Source: Impatiens glandulifera
Taxonomy: Eukaryota; Streptophyta; Magnoliopsida; Ericales; Balsaminaceae
Assembly: GCF_907164915.1 (NCBI RefSeq)
Contig: NC_061864.1
Span: forward strand, 10,051,889 to 10,115,888
Direction of reading: 5' to 3'
DNA length: 64,000 bases
The notes below the pieces were generated by a model. That model had not been told where the DNA came from, searched no databases, and saw only the letters and a list, made by a program, of their open reading frames with translations. Shown in pieces: positions 48,801 through 60,636 of the stretch (position 1 is its first letter; every line of letters starts with the position of its first letter). A program made the position numbers and the translations under genes.

Positions 48801-51561
48801 ACTCAGGTCATTTTTGTATTTTGGTGTTCTTCCTAATCCTTTCAGCATGATTACTGATTTTGCGATGGATATGTGAAATGGTTTAGGGAGGAAGATGGAA
48901 ATAAGAAATACATATGCATGGAATAACAATGATTAAATGCAACAGATGATAAGGAGCATGATAAGGATACTCGTTAGGGGAGGTTCTAGTATGAAATTTC
49001 GAAATTCTGAACAGTAAAGTGAAGTTATAAAATCTACAAAGCTTACCTATTTCTATCCAAATTCAATAAGTTCTCAAGAAGTGCAAAAATACATAAAACA
49101 GTTAAACTAATCTAAGTTTTGGTATTTTTCTATCTATCAAATAGTCTATAAGCATAGGCATGAAACGCGCTGAGAAGTTATAGAACAAAAGAAATAGATG
49201 TGTTCAAAATCATCATATTGTCATGGATCCAAAGAAGAAAACATAACCAGGTGTTCGGATTCTACATTTTTCTGAAGTAAATTCATTTTGTGTGGTAAAT
49301 ACTTCTGCAGATGATCGAGAACAGAGTGTTATCTGGCAGAAGAATCCAAATAAAGCTGGTCTAATCCCGAGTAATGATTTCTGCATAAGAAATGCATGCA
49401 GAGATAGGGATCCTGGTGTGGTTGAATCATCAGAAGATGGATACTCGGGAGCTGATGGAGAAAATACAGTCTTACAGCATGGTCACAAGACGGAGACAGC
49501 CTCGACTGCTGCAACTTCAGCAATAGTTGTGACAACAAGACATCCTGAACTGAATTCATCCTCACCCAATTCATTGGATTCAACAAGTCCTTGTGTCACT
49601 TTACCAAGATACTTGAATCTTGAACCTTCTCTTGCAATGGATTGGCTTGAAATCTCATGGGATGACCTGCACATCAAAGAGCGAGTTGGATCTGGTACTC
49701 CTACTGCTAGTTTGTTTATGCTAAAATATTCTCTTTATCAAAGGCTTTATTATAGTTTCTCTCGAAAGCATTTACTTCTAGTAGTAAGCTCTTTGTTGTT
49801 GTTTCAGGCTCTTTTGGGATAGTACATAGAGCAGAATGGCATGGATCGGTTAGTGTTTCTTCTCCTCTCAATGAAAATTTTAGTAGAGGGAGTCTAAGGA
49901 CAAAGATCAGTGACAACAGTAATGTTAACAAATGGGTGTTTGGTAATTGTACATGATTCTAAGTTATGTTTGGTTAAAATTGGTGTTTGTTTTGAAGGAC
50001 TTAAAAAGATGAATTGAGATTATAATTTTATTTTTTCATTGATGGAAAAAATGCTGTAATTTTTCCTTAATTTTTCTCCTATTGAGTATGTAAGAATACT
50101 TTATTACTGATTTCAATATATAGGATGTTGCTGTGAAGGTGCTAACAGTTCAGGATTTTCAGGACAATCAGCTAAAGGAGTTTTTGAGAGAGGTATTTGT
50201 ATACAGGCCAATCACAGATGACTTTTTCATTTTCATTTGCTTTTGTAGTTGATGGTTTGATAGAGACAATTGATTTAAATAATGGAGCAATTATTATAAA
50301 ATGAAAGCTGGTTCTTTCTCAGGTTGCAATTATGAAACGTGTTCGTCATCCAAATGTGGTGCTCTTCATGGGTGCTGTCACAAAGCGTCCACATTTATCG
50401 ATAGTGACAGAATATCTTCCTAGGTAGGCTATTGATCACAGAATCCTTATAATGAATAATTTCCTTGTCCAATTAGTAGTTTAGGACATTTGATTGTGAA
50501 ACAGGGGTAGCTTGTTCCACCTTATTCATCGGCCTGCTGCGGGGGAGATGATAGATCAAAGGAGGAGACTACGCATGGCTTTGGATGTGGTTTGTACTTG
50601 ATAATTAAGGGATTAATTATAAAAAAAGATTGCTGTTTGAATTTTTTTATATATGCAGGCCAAGGGCATCAATTATCTTCATTGCCTTAACCCTCCTGTA
50701 GTACATTGGGATCTGAAATCCCCGAATCTGTTGGTTGATAAGAACTGGACCGTAAAGGTACAAATATAATGTCTCTTCAGTAATTGACATTTTCTTGTTC
50801 TTTTCTGAGGCTCTCTAGCTCTTCATGTTTAGGTAGGTGATTTCGGGTTGTCTAGATTCAAATCCAGCACCTTCATATCATCAAAATCTGTGGCTGGAAC
50901 GGTGAGATAGATTTAAAATTTGTGAATATTCATTTTTGGAGTTATTGTAGACTAGTGTTGCAATAATATTAATGATTTTCAGCCGGAGTGGATGGCTCCG
51001 GAGTGTCTTCGTGGAGAACCCTCAAACGAGAAGTCGGATGTGTACAGTTTTGGAGTTATTCTTTGGGAGCTTGTGACCATGCAACAGCCTTGGAATGGAC
51101 TTGGCCCAGCTCAGGTTTATAAGTTAAACATTCATTCACTTTTAGATGACATTTTATTTATTTATTTATTTATTTGATTTGATTTGGATTAGGTGGTTGG
51201 AGCAGTTGCTTTCCAAAATCGAAGATTGACAGTCCCAGCCAATACGACACCTTTATTGGCTTCTCTAATGGAGTCATGTTGGGATGAGTAAGTTTTCTTC
51301 AATTAAGTTTGCTCATTACTGATAATTTTTATTATTTTCTTTTAAAACAAAGTGCAAAATGATCATTACAACATTTAGAAAAGGAGATTAAACATTTGGG
51401 GAACAGCCAAAGATGTTTATCATCATAACAACATTTTGTTTTGTTTGAATTAATATAGTGATCCAGCTATGCGGCCTTCGTTTACCAAAATAGTGGAGAC
51501 ACTAAAGAAGCTTCTCAAGTCTCCTTTGCAGTTGATGCAGATGGGAGGGCCAATAAAATGA
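45847..51561 (+). CDS. Raf-like MAPKKK, CTR1/EDR1-type protein kinase with HWD catalytic loop
   Basis: Fifteen exons (45847-46713, 46808-47106, 47186-47330, 48101-48216, 48604-48806, 49311-49694, 49808-49848, 50124-50192, 50323-50423, 50505-50589, 50659-50757, 50833-50901, 50983-51114, 51193-51287, 51459-51561) encode 935 residues. [15 protein letters not shown] opens a Ser/Arg-rich N-terminus with repeated [10 protein letters not shown] / [10 protein letters not shown] motifs. The EDR1/CTR1 domain (about 255-480) contains [38 protein letters not shown] and DLVGEPGN. The kinase domain (about 665-925) has GSGSFG, Lys690 (DVAVKVL), [23 protein letters not shown] at 806-808, [20 protein letters not shown] and [14 protein letters not shown]. 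The catalytic loop reads [10 protein letters not shown]: Trp787 replaces the Arg of HRD, while Asp788 and Lys790 remain. Relatives include CTR1, the negative regulator of ethylene signalling, and EDR1. I infer subgroup B3; the exact ortholog is open. Confidence 0.95.
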
Positions 51562-51687
51562 ACAAGAAGCAGCAGAAGGAGGATGATGATTCCATAATTA
51601 AAGACCCTCTATATATTCTTGTTCTAATATTCTTCTTTATAATATTGCATTAGGATTGAATAAACACTTTGTTTGGCCATATATTAA

Positions 51688-52226
51688 TTAGAGAGAATGA
51701 GAGGAGATAGAGCAACTGTCCCTGGTTGTGTTTGTGAGTAATAACGGATTACAAGCATTAATCCTGCTCTGTTGGAACACCGAATGAGTCAAGGTGAACC
51801 AGAAGACTATCCGAGAAGATGTCGACGATGCAGGTAGCCACGGCGGGGATAGCCTGACGGTTGAGCTCTTAGCCATGAAGAAATGTAGGAACTTTGTTGT
51901 CATCTTCACGGCAATATCTCCGACTGTCCTTCCCATTATGTCTTTTAATTCAGCTGTTATAAGAGGAGACACAGACAGTCAGTCAGACAGACATAAAACA
52001 AAGTAAGTAAATACTAAGAAGAAAGGAGAAGAAGAAGATTTATTTACTTACTGCTGGTGTTGATTCTGTCGGTATTTGATAGAACAAGAACAAAGAGAAA
52101 GAGATTGACAATTACAAACATGTAAAATGTTATCTTCTTCTTTATCATCATTTTTGTCTTTCCTCTTAATCTCATGAAAGAGGATAAGCCTGATATTGTC
52201 CACACTTGCTGCATTTCTCTATTCAT
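51688..52226 (-). CDS. Hypothetical small membrane-anchored protein (weak gene model)
   Basis: Two minus-strand exons (52226-52052 and 51953-51688) with a consensus donor (GTAAGT) and acceptor (TTATAACAG) join to 146 residues. Exon 1 ends in a hydrophobic stretch (YMFVIVNLFLFVLVLS, about 35-50) after a basic segment (RGKTKMMIKKK), like a signal anchor. Exon 2 starts ELKDIMGRTVGDIAVKM and turns Ser-rich. I recognise no family. It converges on the kinase gene, the two stops being 126 bp apart, so exon 2 may overlap that gene's 3' UTR on the other strand. In its favour: clean splice sites and phase, and less AT-rich DNA. Against: no homolog known to me. Confidence 0.38.
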
Positions 52227-54049
52227 GTTCTTTGTTCAAATGATGATATGAAAATGAAATCATTATAATTCATTAAAATCCAATTTATATGCATTATTAT
52301 CAAACTGGGGATAATATTTTAATGTGTTTAGTCAAAAGTCAATGGAATAAGTCAGTCAACCATTTAATTGAATTTGGACTCCAAGGAAACTCCAACCAAA
52401 CATCATATCATTTTTATTTATAAAAAAAATTAATTAATAAGTAATATAAAATAACACCAACAGCATAGATACAAAAAAATATTATTTAAATATCAAATTA
52501 AATAAACAATTAATAAAATTAAAATACAGCCAATTATTTGTTAAGAATCATTTCAAGAAGCGAACCAATGAAATAATATTTGAAAAATCTTTTATCAAAT
52601 ATTTTGAAGCCAGTTAAAATTATTCATGAATAGAATAGGTCATGGCAAATAATAATTTAACATTTACATAATAAAAAAACTCATACAAATCATTATCATA
52701 GTTTCATCCTAGCTGTTCATAGGATTTAATATTGAGAGTTTGAGACAATAATGAATACATATACTCATTTGTGCTCTATTCAATTATGATATTAATTTAT
52801 TATTAGTACTTAATGGATGTTCATTTTATTAACTCATTTAAAAAATATGAAATTATTGAGTATATATTAAAACGAAATTATCTAAGAAATAAGTAGTTTT
52901 AGATGATCAATATTTATGTCATATAAAATTATCTTTAAATAATTATTCAATACTAAATATTTAAGTTAAAATTATAAAACATAGTCTTTTTATAATGGCA
53001 AACGGCTCCACATAACATAAATTGTCAATGGTTTTTCAACCATTCTCGTACATATAATAATGGCTATATAACGTGTAGATCAAGCCATCCAACTAAGATC
53101 CCAAATAAAAATCAAATTAGAAAAATAATTATGTATCTATCAAGTCTTAAAATTCTTTGGTTTAAAAAAAATAATTATATATCTATCAAGTCTTAAAATT
53201 CTTTGGTTTAAAATTAAAAAATTGGGTTACTTTAATTAGAGAATAAATTCCTACTTAAAATGAAATTATTAGAGTTTAAAATCACTCTATTTTTTAATGT
53301 ATTTATTGTATTAAAAGAGTTAGAAAATAATTATTCAAAATATGTACATATAAATATGATTGTTGAGATTATTTATTTATTTATATATATATATATATTA
53401 AATTATATTGTTAATAAAATAATTAAATATGATTATAAATTTATTTATTTTAATTTATAAAATTTAAGCTAATTAATATGTTAAATATATAGAATGGGTA
53501 GGAGTAAGAATTTTAATTATTTAAAATGTGTTTAGTATAATTTACAAATAATTGTTAAGTTGGTTTATTAGGTTAAACTATAAAGATTCTCGTATATAAA
53601 CATACAAATATATAAGCGAAATAATTAAGATAAAATTTAAAAAATTAATTTTTTTATAAAAAAAAGTTGAATCACAATATATAATATATTAATTGCCATA
53701 TTAAATAGTTTTAAAAAACTTAATCAAATATAATAAACATAGAATTTACCTTTTTATTATATAAAAAGATGACACATTTAAATTCTATTTTTTTTTACAA
53801 CTTTACATATAAATTATAAAAAAAATAATAATCAATTAAATTTTATTATATAAATTTTATTATTATATTATGTTTGACATGAATTTTATAATATCATAAT
53901 TGTTAGACATTATTTATATAAAATATATAAGTTTGAAAATTTTGAATAGTATGTATGTTAATTTTTAAATTTTTTTTAATATTGTGTGAAGTTATCTAAT
54001 CTCATATTTATTATAATTTTTTTTATAATAATTTGTTTACATCTATCTT
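52227..54049. other. AT-rich intergenic DNA, no gene seen
   Basis: A 40-bp direct repeat (TATCTATCAAGTCTTAAAAT + TCTTTGG) occurs at about 53133 and 53178. Otherwise there are only low-complexity A/T tracts, including a TA run near 53383. Confidence 0.55.
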
Positions 54050-54445
54050 TCAGTATATGCCCTAATTTGTTATATATATCTCGGTATTTATATTAATAAA
54101 AATCGAGAGGTTTGTGTATATATCTCGGTTTTAGCCTTAATTTTTCCTGAGAGGTATACATAAATATCTCAGTTTTGACCCCGATTATCAAGAGATTATT
54201 TCATATCTCTCGGTATGCCTAAATTTTTTTTATAAAAATATTTAACACATTCATCTAGATTAAAATTATACACAATCCCAACTCATCCTTATAAGTAACT
54301 CTAGACACATCCTAATTATCATCCAACACAAACAAACATATATACATATACAAACACAATTATATTATACAGTTATAAATTAAACACAATCGCTATACTT
54401 CAAAATAATACACACTTGATTAGTTTAGTTAGGAGTTTAGACAAA

Positions 54446-54614
54446 CTAATTATAAAGTGAAACATCAATTAGTTTAACAAATTAAGAAGTCAAATACCGA
54501 AAGATTTCTAAATATCTTTCGGCATTACCATTCAATATCGAAAGATGTTTAGAAATCTTTTGGTATTTGACTTCTTAATTTGTTAAACTAATTGGTGTTT
54601 CACTTTATAATTAG
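54446..54614. repeat. Near-perfect 76-bp-arm hairpin
   Basis: Arms 54446-54521 and 54539-54614 are reverse complements with only about three mismatches (73/76), around a 17-nt loop. The arms begin CTAATTATAAAGTGAAACA and end TCTTTCG. An RNA across it would fold into a long double-stranded stem. Confidence 0.93.
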
Positions 54615-54884
54615 CTTGAACAACATTAATTTAACATATTTTATATCCTTAAAACATTACACAATCCCAACCAATCCTTATAATCAAACTCTATACATAT
54701 CCTTATATCATCAAACACAAACATATATACATACACTTGATTAGTTTAGGAGTTTAGACAATCTAAGATAGTGAAAAACCAATACCGAAAGATTTACCAA
54801 AACTTTCGGGTTTTATATGGAATGTTGAGAGATATGTTAAATATCTTTTAGTAATGACCTTAACTACATATTTTTTTGGAACAA

Positions 54885-55262
54885 CCAATACCAAAAGATG
54901 TATATACATCTTTCACTACTACCACATCTCAATACTTAGAATTATTTTTTGTTTTTTTAAGAGCAAATACCGAAAGATTTTAGAATAATTTTTTCTACTA
55001 TCCCATCCCAACACTTAGATATATTTTCTATTTTTTTGGGAAGAGCCAATACCGAAAGATGTTTGAATAACTTTTGCTACTACCTTATCACAACACTTAG
55101 AATTATTTTCTTTTTTTTAGAAAGAGCCAATAGCGAAAGATGTTTGAATAACTTTCGCTACTACCCCATCCCAACACTTAGAATTATTTTATATTTTTTT
55201 AAGAGCCAATACCAAAAGATTATATACATTTTTCGCTAATACCCCATCCCAATTACACTTAT
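54885..55262. repeat. ~80-bp tandem array, five units
   Basis: Units start at about 54885, 54965, 55046, 55127 and 55206 (steps of 79-81 bp). Each has CCAATACCGAAAGATGTTTG, a half-complementary ACTTTCGCTACTACC, then CCCATCCCAACACTTAGAAT and a T-run. The internal CCGAAAGAT/ACTTTCG pair makes a small hairpin in each unit. Confidence 0.88.
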
Positions 55263-55431
55263 AAATATTTCTGTGTTTGGGGTATTCCCGAGAGTTTTAT
55301 ATAAAATCTTCGGTAAAAAATTATATTACCGAAAGTTTTATACACATCTCGATTTAATCTATCGGTAAAGATCTCTTTTTCACTAGTGAAGTTCACACAC
55401 GCATTTACGTAAGGACTCACATATGTCATGT

Positions 55432-55615
55432 TATTCACTCTTAATGTGAACAATCATTCTCCCATCCTTCAAAGTTGTAATTCACACTCACAAACACCAT
55501 CACTTTCATTTTAATATTATACCTATTCACTCTTAATGTGAACAATCATTCTCCCATCCTTCAAAGTTGTAATTCACACTCACAAACACCATCACTTTCA
55601 TTTTAATATTATACC
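55432..55615. repeat. Exact 92-bp tandem duplication
   Basis: 55432-55523 and 55524-55615 appear identical by eye (TATTCACTCTTAATGTGAAC ... TTTTAATATTATACC). Lack of divergence implies a recent event. Confidence 0.93.
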
Positions 55616-55690
55616 TTCTATCACTTGAGACTAGAACTCTGGTCTTAGATATGAAATGTGAACACTTAACCACTAGATCGCATGTAATTG
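55524..55690 (-). mobile_element. Possible tRNA-derived SINE
   Basis: Read on the minus strand, GATCTAGTGGTTAAGTGTTC resembles a Pol III A box (TAGTGGTTAAG), and AGAGTTCTAGTCTCAAG about 30 bp later resembles a B box (GGTTCRANNCC). A body of about 90 bp follows, exactly the segment that is duplicated in tandem. This order fits a SINE head plus body. No A- or T-rich tail with target duplication was fixed. Confidence 0.42.
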
Positions 55691-58220
55691 TTGATTTTAA
55701 TTTAAATTATATATATATATATATAATCATTATTAAAAAATAATATATAAAATAAATAATGAATAAAAGAAAATTATTTAATTGTATAAATAATAAATAT
55801 GAATAAAATATATAAAAATATTTTTTTTTTAATTATTTGGAAATTTGAATTAAAAATTAAATTAAAAATATTTTTAAAATTTAATATATAATTATATTAA
55901 ATTAATTAAAAAATGTTAAAATAATGGAATAATGGATAAAAGATATAATGAATAAAAAAAATTAATTAATTATACAAGGTATACAATTATTTTTTTAATA
56001 AATTATTTAAATTTTTTAATTAAAGACTAAAGTAAAAATATTTTTAAAATCTAATATATAATTATATTAAATTAAAAAAAGATTTAAAATAAAGGTGTAT
56101 ATAATAAATATGGAGAAAAAATAAAATATATATTTTAACTAAAATTAAAAAATTATTTTTAAAATCAATTTAATAAATATGAAGACTAATTATCTAAAAA
56201 AGATTTTTCATCTCTTTTAATTTAATTTTTTTAGTTGGTGACTGTTCATATTATTTTATAAACGTTGGTATTATTCGCGACGATTTTTTTAATCTGATTC
56301 TCTCTGTCTCATAAAGTGGGTCGTGCGCTGTGATGCAAGACCTGCTAATTTAAAACTTTTCAAACTTAAGCGTTTTTATATATATATAAATAAATGTGTT
56401 GTTTTAAGCTATTAATTTTTTTTAAACTAATATATTAAATTAGTTAAACGTGATAAATGATAAATTTTTAAAATTTTATATAAGAATTCACGTTAATTAT
56501 TAAAACTATATGATATTTATTAGGATATTATTATTATTATTTTATAATTTGTTAAATTTTTGTTTGATAAGAAATGAGACTTTTATTATCCTAAGAAGAC
56601 AAGAAGTAATTTGGCCAATTATTCACATGTCACCAATGTAAGTTTGTTATTGAATTTTAGTTATTTAAGATTATTTGTAAATAATTTGGTATACAACTAT
56701 AAATACTTTATTTTACGTAATCAATTATTACTAAAATATTGATTACTAAAGGCTAAGAAAATATATTAGAATTAATAAAATTGAGAATTAATATTTTTAT
56801 TTAATATAATTAAAAGTAGTGACTTTTTATGAGAAAATATAGTTTTATTTTAAATTATTATTTTATAAATGAGACATTTATAAAATTTATCATAATATAA
56901 AAAATGATATTAATATATTTCATACTATTAGTTGTAAAATTTGGAATGATTGATCAGTACAGCATCATTCCAAAATTTTGAAACGGTATACTAAGAGTAA
57001 GAAAGCAAGCCCTCATGCCTTTATAATGTAATTCAAAAGTGTGCTTTCTCCACCATGGATTTATCTGAATCCTATGTAAACTTAACTTAAAATGACAGTA
57101 TTTAATTAGACACAATAAACATAATTTTGATCATTTAATAAGTGTATAATTAGATACGCCAATCATGTTCCAAGGTAATTTTAGTAACTTGTGAAGTAAT
57201 ATTTAAGTTTAGCAGTTACAACTTAACTAACTGGAGAAGCCATTGGTTGATGTTTTCATTATTTTGAAGAATGCAAAAATTTCCACAAGGATCAGAGATG
57301 AGTGGGTTCTTCAAATGCCCAATGAGAACAAACTTGTGACAATGAAATTAGAGATTACCATGGACTGAGAAAACATCGGATGAACTCGTTTCATAGTTCA
57401 TCCGATAGATCTCTGTCACAAAGTATTGAATTTGGATGACGAAAACTACAACGTTGTGAGAAATATTCCAAGGGGAAATCAATTTTCGGAAGAAAGACAA
57501 TACCACATTCTCGAAAAGAAACAATTATTCAAAAGAGACTAAAGTTTTCGTGATATTGTTTTATTTTGATTTTTAACTTTAAAAACAATAATTAATTAAA
57601 TTAACTAAAACATTATTGATTGTCATAATTTATTCACAAAAACAAATATTTATAATTTAATTTTAATAGTTAAATTGAAAAGTCATATATTGAATTTCCA
57701 TTAAAAATGTTTAAGTTAAAAAATAAATCATTAATGTGAAATCTTGCTAACTTTATATATTAGACTTTTTCACTAGGGTTTTATCTTGTTTTTGTATGAT
57801 AAACTAATTAATTAAGTATAATGGTCTCCAAAAGGAAACCTTTAAAATTCCAGGTCTTACCAAAACAAAAGAAGAATCCAAATTGGTTGCCATCTTCCAT
57901 TATTCATCTCTTTGTGATGAATGACAACATATTCAAACACATTATCATATTTGAGAACAAAACCTAGCTAGCTATTATATGAATTATCCAGTTAAGAAAA
58001 ACATATGTAATGATCCAAGATTCCAAGCTTTAACTTGAAAAAAAACATGCATAATAGCATTACATACAATCAATAATTAACTGTATCCATCTCTTCTGAT
58101 CTGAATACATCATCATCAACTACATACACTACAACCCAACTTCAAACAGATTCATTCTATTCTAATTCAACCACCATCAATGGCATCAACAAGAACAACA
58201 ACAATAATAATAATAATGTT
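55690..58220. other. AT-rich intergenic DNA, no gene seen
   Basis: There are TA-rich tracts near 55709 and 56378. A compact perfect hairpin lies at 57375-57406 (ATCGGATGAACT, 8-nt loop, AGTTCATCCGAT). The phrase TTAATTAGACACAATAAACATAATTTTGA near 57100 (long form not repeated elsewhere here) echoes wording of the 745-bp repeats at 60.6-63.4 kb. 58000-58220 is the 3' flank of the J-domain gene, with an AAT-rich run at 58200. Confidence 0.5.
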
Positions 58221-59078
58221 CTAACGTTTCCTAGACCTACCTCTCTTCTTAGTAGGAGCAGCTGCTGCAGGGGTCGCCTCCATCTTCTTTGCAGCTTCAG
58301 GGTCCTGATAATTGGGATCTGCGGAGGGAGGAAAATTGAAAGGAAAAAATGCCTTACAACAATAATAAGCATCTTTTCCAGGCACCATTTGTGGCACCGG
58401 CCAAATCACTACTCCATGAAAAGCCCTCTCGCATTTCTGGCACTTCAAGCAGCAATCTTGGTATATTTTTTGATATTGGTATAAGTTGTAACAGTAAGGG
58501 CACACAGTCCAGAAAGTATCCTGTTCTTTCTCTTTTTCTTTCTCCTTCTTCTCCTCCTCCTCCTCCTCATTCTTCTTCTTCTTCTCCCCTCGTCTGACTG
58601 GCAATTTCTTGAACGAATCTCTGTAACTGTTGCTCTCAACAACAGGGACGAGATCGACCTTTGAAAACATACTCACACCTATCTCGTTATCATAGATCGA
58701 TTTCTTTTGAACATCGGAAAGGAGTTTCCAGGCATCTGAAACTAGGTGAAAGGCAGAATCTGCAAACGGAAAACTGTTTTTGTCTGGATGAAGGAGGAGA
58801 GTTAGACGTCGATACTGACGCTTGATGAGTTCTAGATCATCTGATCGGCGATTGACCTGAAGAATCGCGTACCAATCAGGATGATTGTTTACCTTCTTCT
58901 GTGAAGCCATAAGTACGTCGGCGACAGCCAAGATCTGATCGGACCCATCAAGGATAGGATCATTTTCTTGAGCTAAGACTGCAAAATCACGGGATCCATT
59001 GAAGTCCTGGCCACGAAGGAGCCGTTCAGCTATGGCTAACAATCTCTCTGCTTCAGCCCTGTTTGGATTACTACTCAT
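58221..59078 (-). CDS. J-domain (DnaJ-like) co-chaperone, plant type III with Cys motif
   Basis: A single-exon gene of 285 residues. An N-terminal helical part (MSSNPNRAEAERLLAIAERL, with RDFAVLAQENDP) precedes the J-domain (about 67-130): DWYAILQVNRRSDDLELIKR, then LTLLLHPDKN with the essential HPD, and FHLVSDAWKLLSD, YDNEIG. A Lys/Glu-rich charged linker (about 160-190) is followed by a four-Cys zinc-ribbon-like motif, VCPYCYNLYQYQKIYQDCCLKCQKCERAFHG, shown only in part: CPYC, CLKCQKC. The C-terminus KKRGRSRKR looks like a nuclear signal. J-proteins stimulate Hsp70 ATPase; this plant class is of uncertain client and location. An in-frame ATG at 59171 exists, but the TATA-like box overlaps it, so the start at 59078 is preferred. 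Confidence 0.92.
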   Translation of the reverse strand: MSSNPNRAEAERLLAIAERLLRGQDFNGSRDFAVLAQENDPILDGSDQILAVADVLMASQKKVNNHPDWYAILQVNRRSDDLELIKRQYRRLTLLLHPDKNSFPFADSAFHLVSDAWKLLSDVQKKSIYDNEIGVSMFSKVDLVPVVESNSYRDSFKKLPVRRGEKKKKNEEEEEEKKEKEKEKEQDTFWTVCPYCYNLYQYQKIYQDCCLKCQKCERAFHGVVIWPVPQMVPGKDAYYCCKAFFPFNFPPSADPNYQDPEAAKKMEATPAAAAPTKKRGRSRKR

Positions 59079-59170
59079 AATTGACTCTTTCTCTTCCTCT
59101 CTCTCCAATTCTTTGAACAAGAAAGATTGGTTGATTTCAGATGTTCGAATTTGGGTATTTTGACTCCACA

Positions 59171-59182
59171 CTATTTAAATAG
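59171..59182 (-). promoter_or_regulatory. TATA-like box of the J-domain gene
   Basis: The minus strand reads CTATTTAAATAG, a palindromic TATA-like site about 95 bp before the chosen ATG. It decides against the upstream in-frame ATG, which lies inside it. Confidence 0.5.
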
Positions 59183-60636
59183 CAGCTCAAAATAATTACC
59201 TTTATTAAAATACTTTTACAGCTTCTTTAAATAAACCTATATTTACAAATAAATTATTTTTTTTTCAAAACAAATCTTTTAATTGGGTTTAATTAACCAC
59301 TACAAATAACAAATAATATTTTTTCCAAAAAAAATATAAATTATTATTATAATTTAAGCCAGATCAAACAAACTCTTAAACTGATTTGAATTTTAATTTT
59401 TTATCTATTAAATTAAATCATTTTTATAACATTAACATTTTTTTAGTATCTTAAATTTGTAACCAATTATGAAAAATGGTCTAGAGTTTAAAATAAATTA
59501 AGTGAATTTGGTTTTGATCTATATTAAAGTTGGACATTTGTGTTATATATATAAATAAATACATTTATTTTGAAATGTATTAAATTTTTAGGTTATGATA
59601 TAATTTAAAATGTAAGTCCATTTGATACTGATATGGACATAGATGGTTGAAACTTGAAACTGGTGGTGTCTAATAATAAAGAAACAAAAATTAAGAATAT
59701 CTGCAACATGATCTTGACACTACCCATTTTGAAAGATAAAATGTATTAAACATTTATATTTACAAAAACAAATATTTTTTTATAAAATTTAAACTTTATT
59801 TCTTTTATGGCGACATACAACCAGTCGAAATAAAGAAACAGGAGAATTGTTAAAAAGTTGTAAACATAAATAATATGCTCGACACAAATATTTCGTGACG
59901 TGCTCGAAAAAATTTATGCATAAATGGTTCGAGATACACATATTACATATTTTTTCAATTGAGTAACAACAAATTATAAAATTATACATGAGTGACTAAA
60001 TTAAACAAATATTTTATTTTTTTCTATTAAAATAGTTTTAATTTTTTATTAATATTTTTCAGATTTTTTATAATTATTTTAATTTGAAATGCACTAGCTC
60101 ATACCTTCTTCTTTTTTTAATCTAAAAATCACCTTTTAGTTTCTTAATTACATATATTACTAAAACAACATTTCATAAACTTTTTTTATATAATTAAAAA
60201 ATAAAAAGTTATAGAGAGATATCATAAAAAAAAATATATCTTTATTTAAGACTACTGGACTTGTAATCCCTTCAGCAAAATAAAGCCCATCATTCATTAA
60301 TAAGTAGGATTTTCAGATAAACTTAATAAATAATCACATATCTTAATTAATTATTTAAAAAAATCACTTATTTTATTATGATTCATTTAAAAATAAAATG
60401 AAACTGAATTTTGATTGAAATTTCAAAAATATGCTAAACACACTTACAAGATAGTTGTGTTATAGATACACAAAAAAATATGTTAATGTAGTGTTTCTAT
60501 TCTTCTTCTGTGTAATGAGATAAGTCAATAATTTTTTTTAATTAGATACCTCAAACATGTTTTTTTATAAAATTAATTGTGACGCTATTATAAATACTTG
60601 TTTTATAAAAGTATCTTTTATCAATTTTGATTGATT
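59183..60636. other. AT-rich intergenic DNA, no gene seen
   Basis: Only low-complexity A/T sequence and no convincing frames. Short phrases such as AATTAGATACCTCAAACATG near 60540 resemble the sub-repeats of the tandem array that follows, so the array may have a decayed left margin. Confidence 0.5.

Larger units (their letters stand above)
54050..55388. mobile_element. CACTA-like element remnant with palindromic subterminal repeats
   Basis: The right edge reads TTTTTCACTAGTG, which viewed from the other strand is CACTAGTGAAAAAGAGATC, a typical CACTA start. Inside are many short mirrored phrases built on CCGAAAGAT / ATCTTTCGG and TCTCGGT / ACCGAGA, as in CACTA subterminal regions, which bind transposase repeatedly. 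No matching CACTA start was found on the left and no transposase is visible, so the element is truncated or a non-autonomous relic. The left boundary is approximate. Confidence 0.55.

Noticed and set aside
49329..49931. Minus-strand frames within the kinase gene
   Set aside because: They lie opposite exons 6-7 of the kinase and have no motif of their own.
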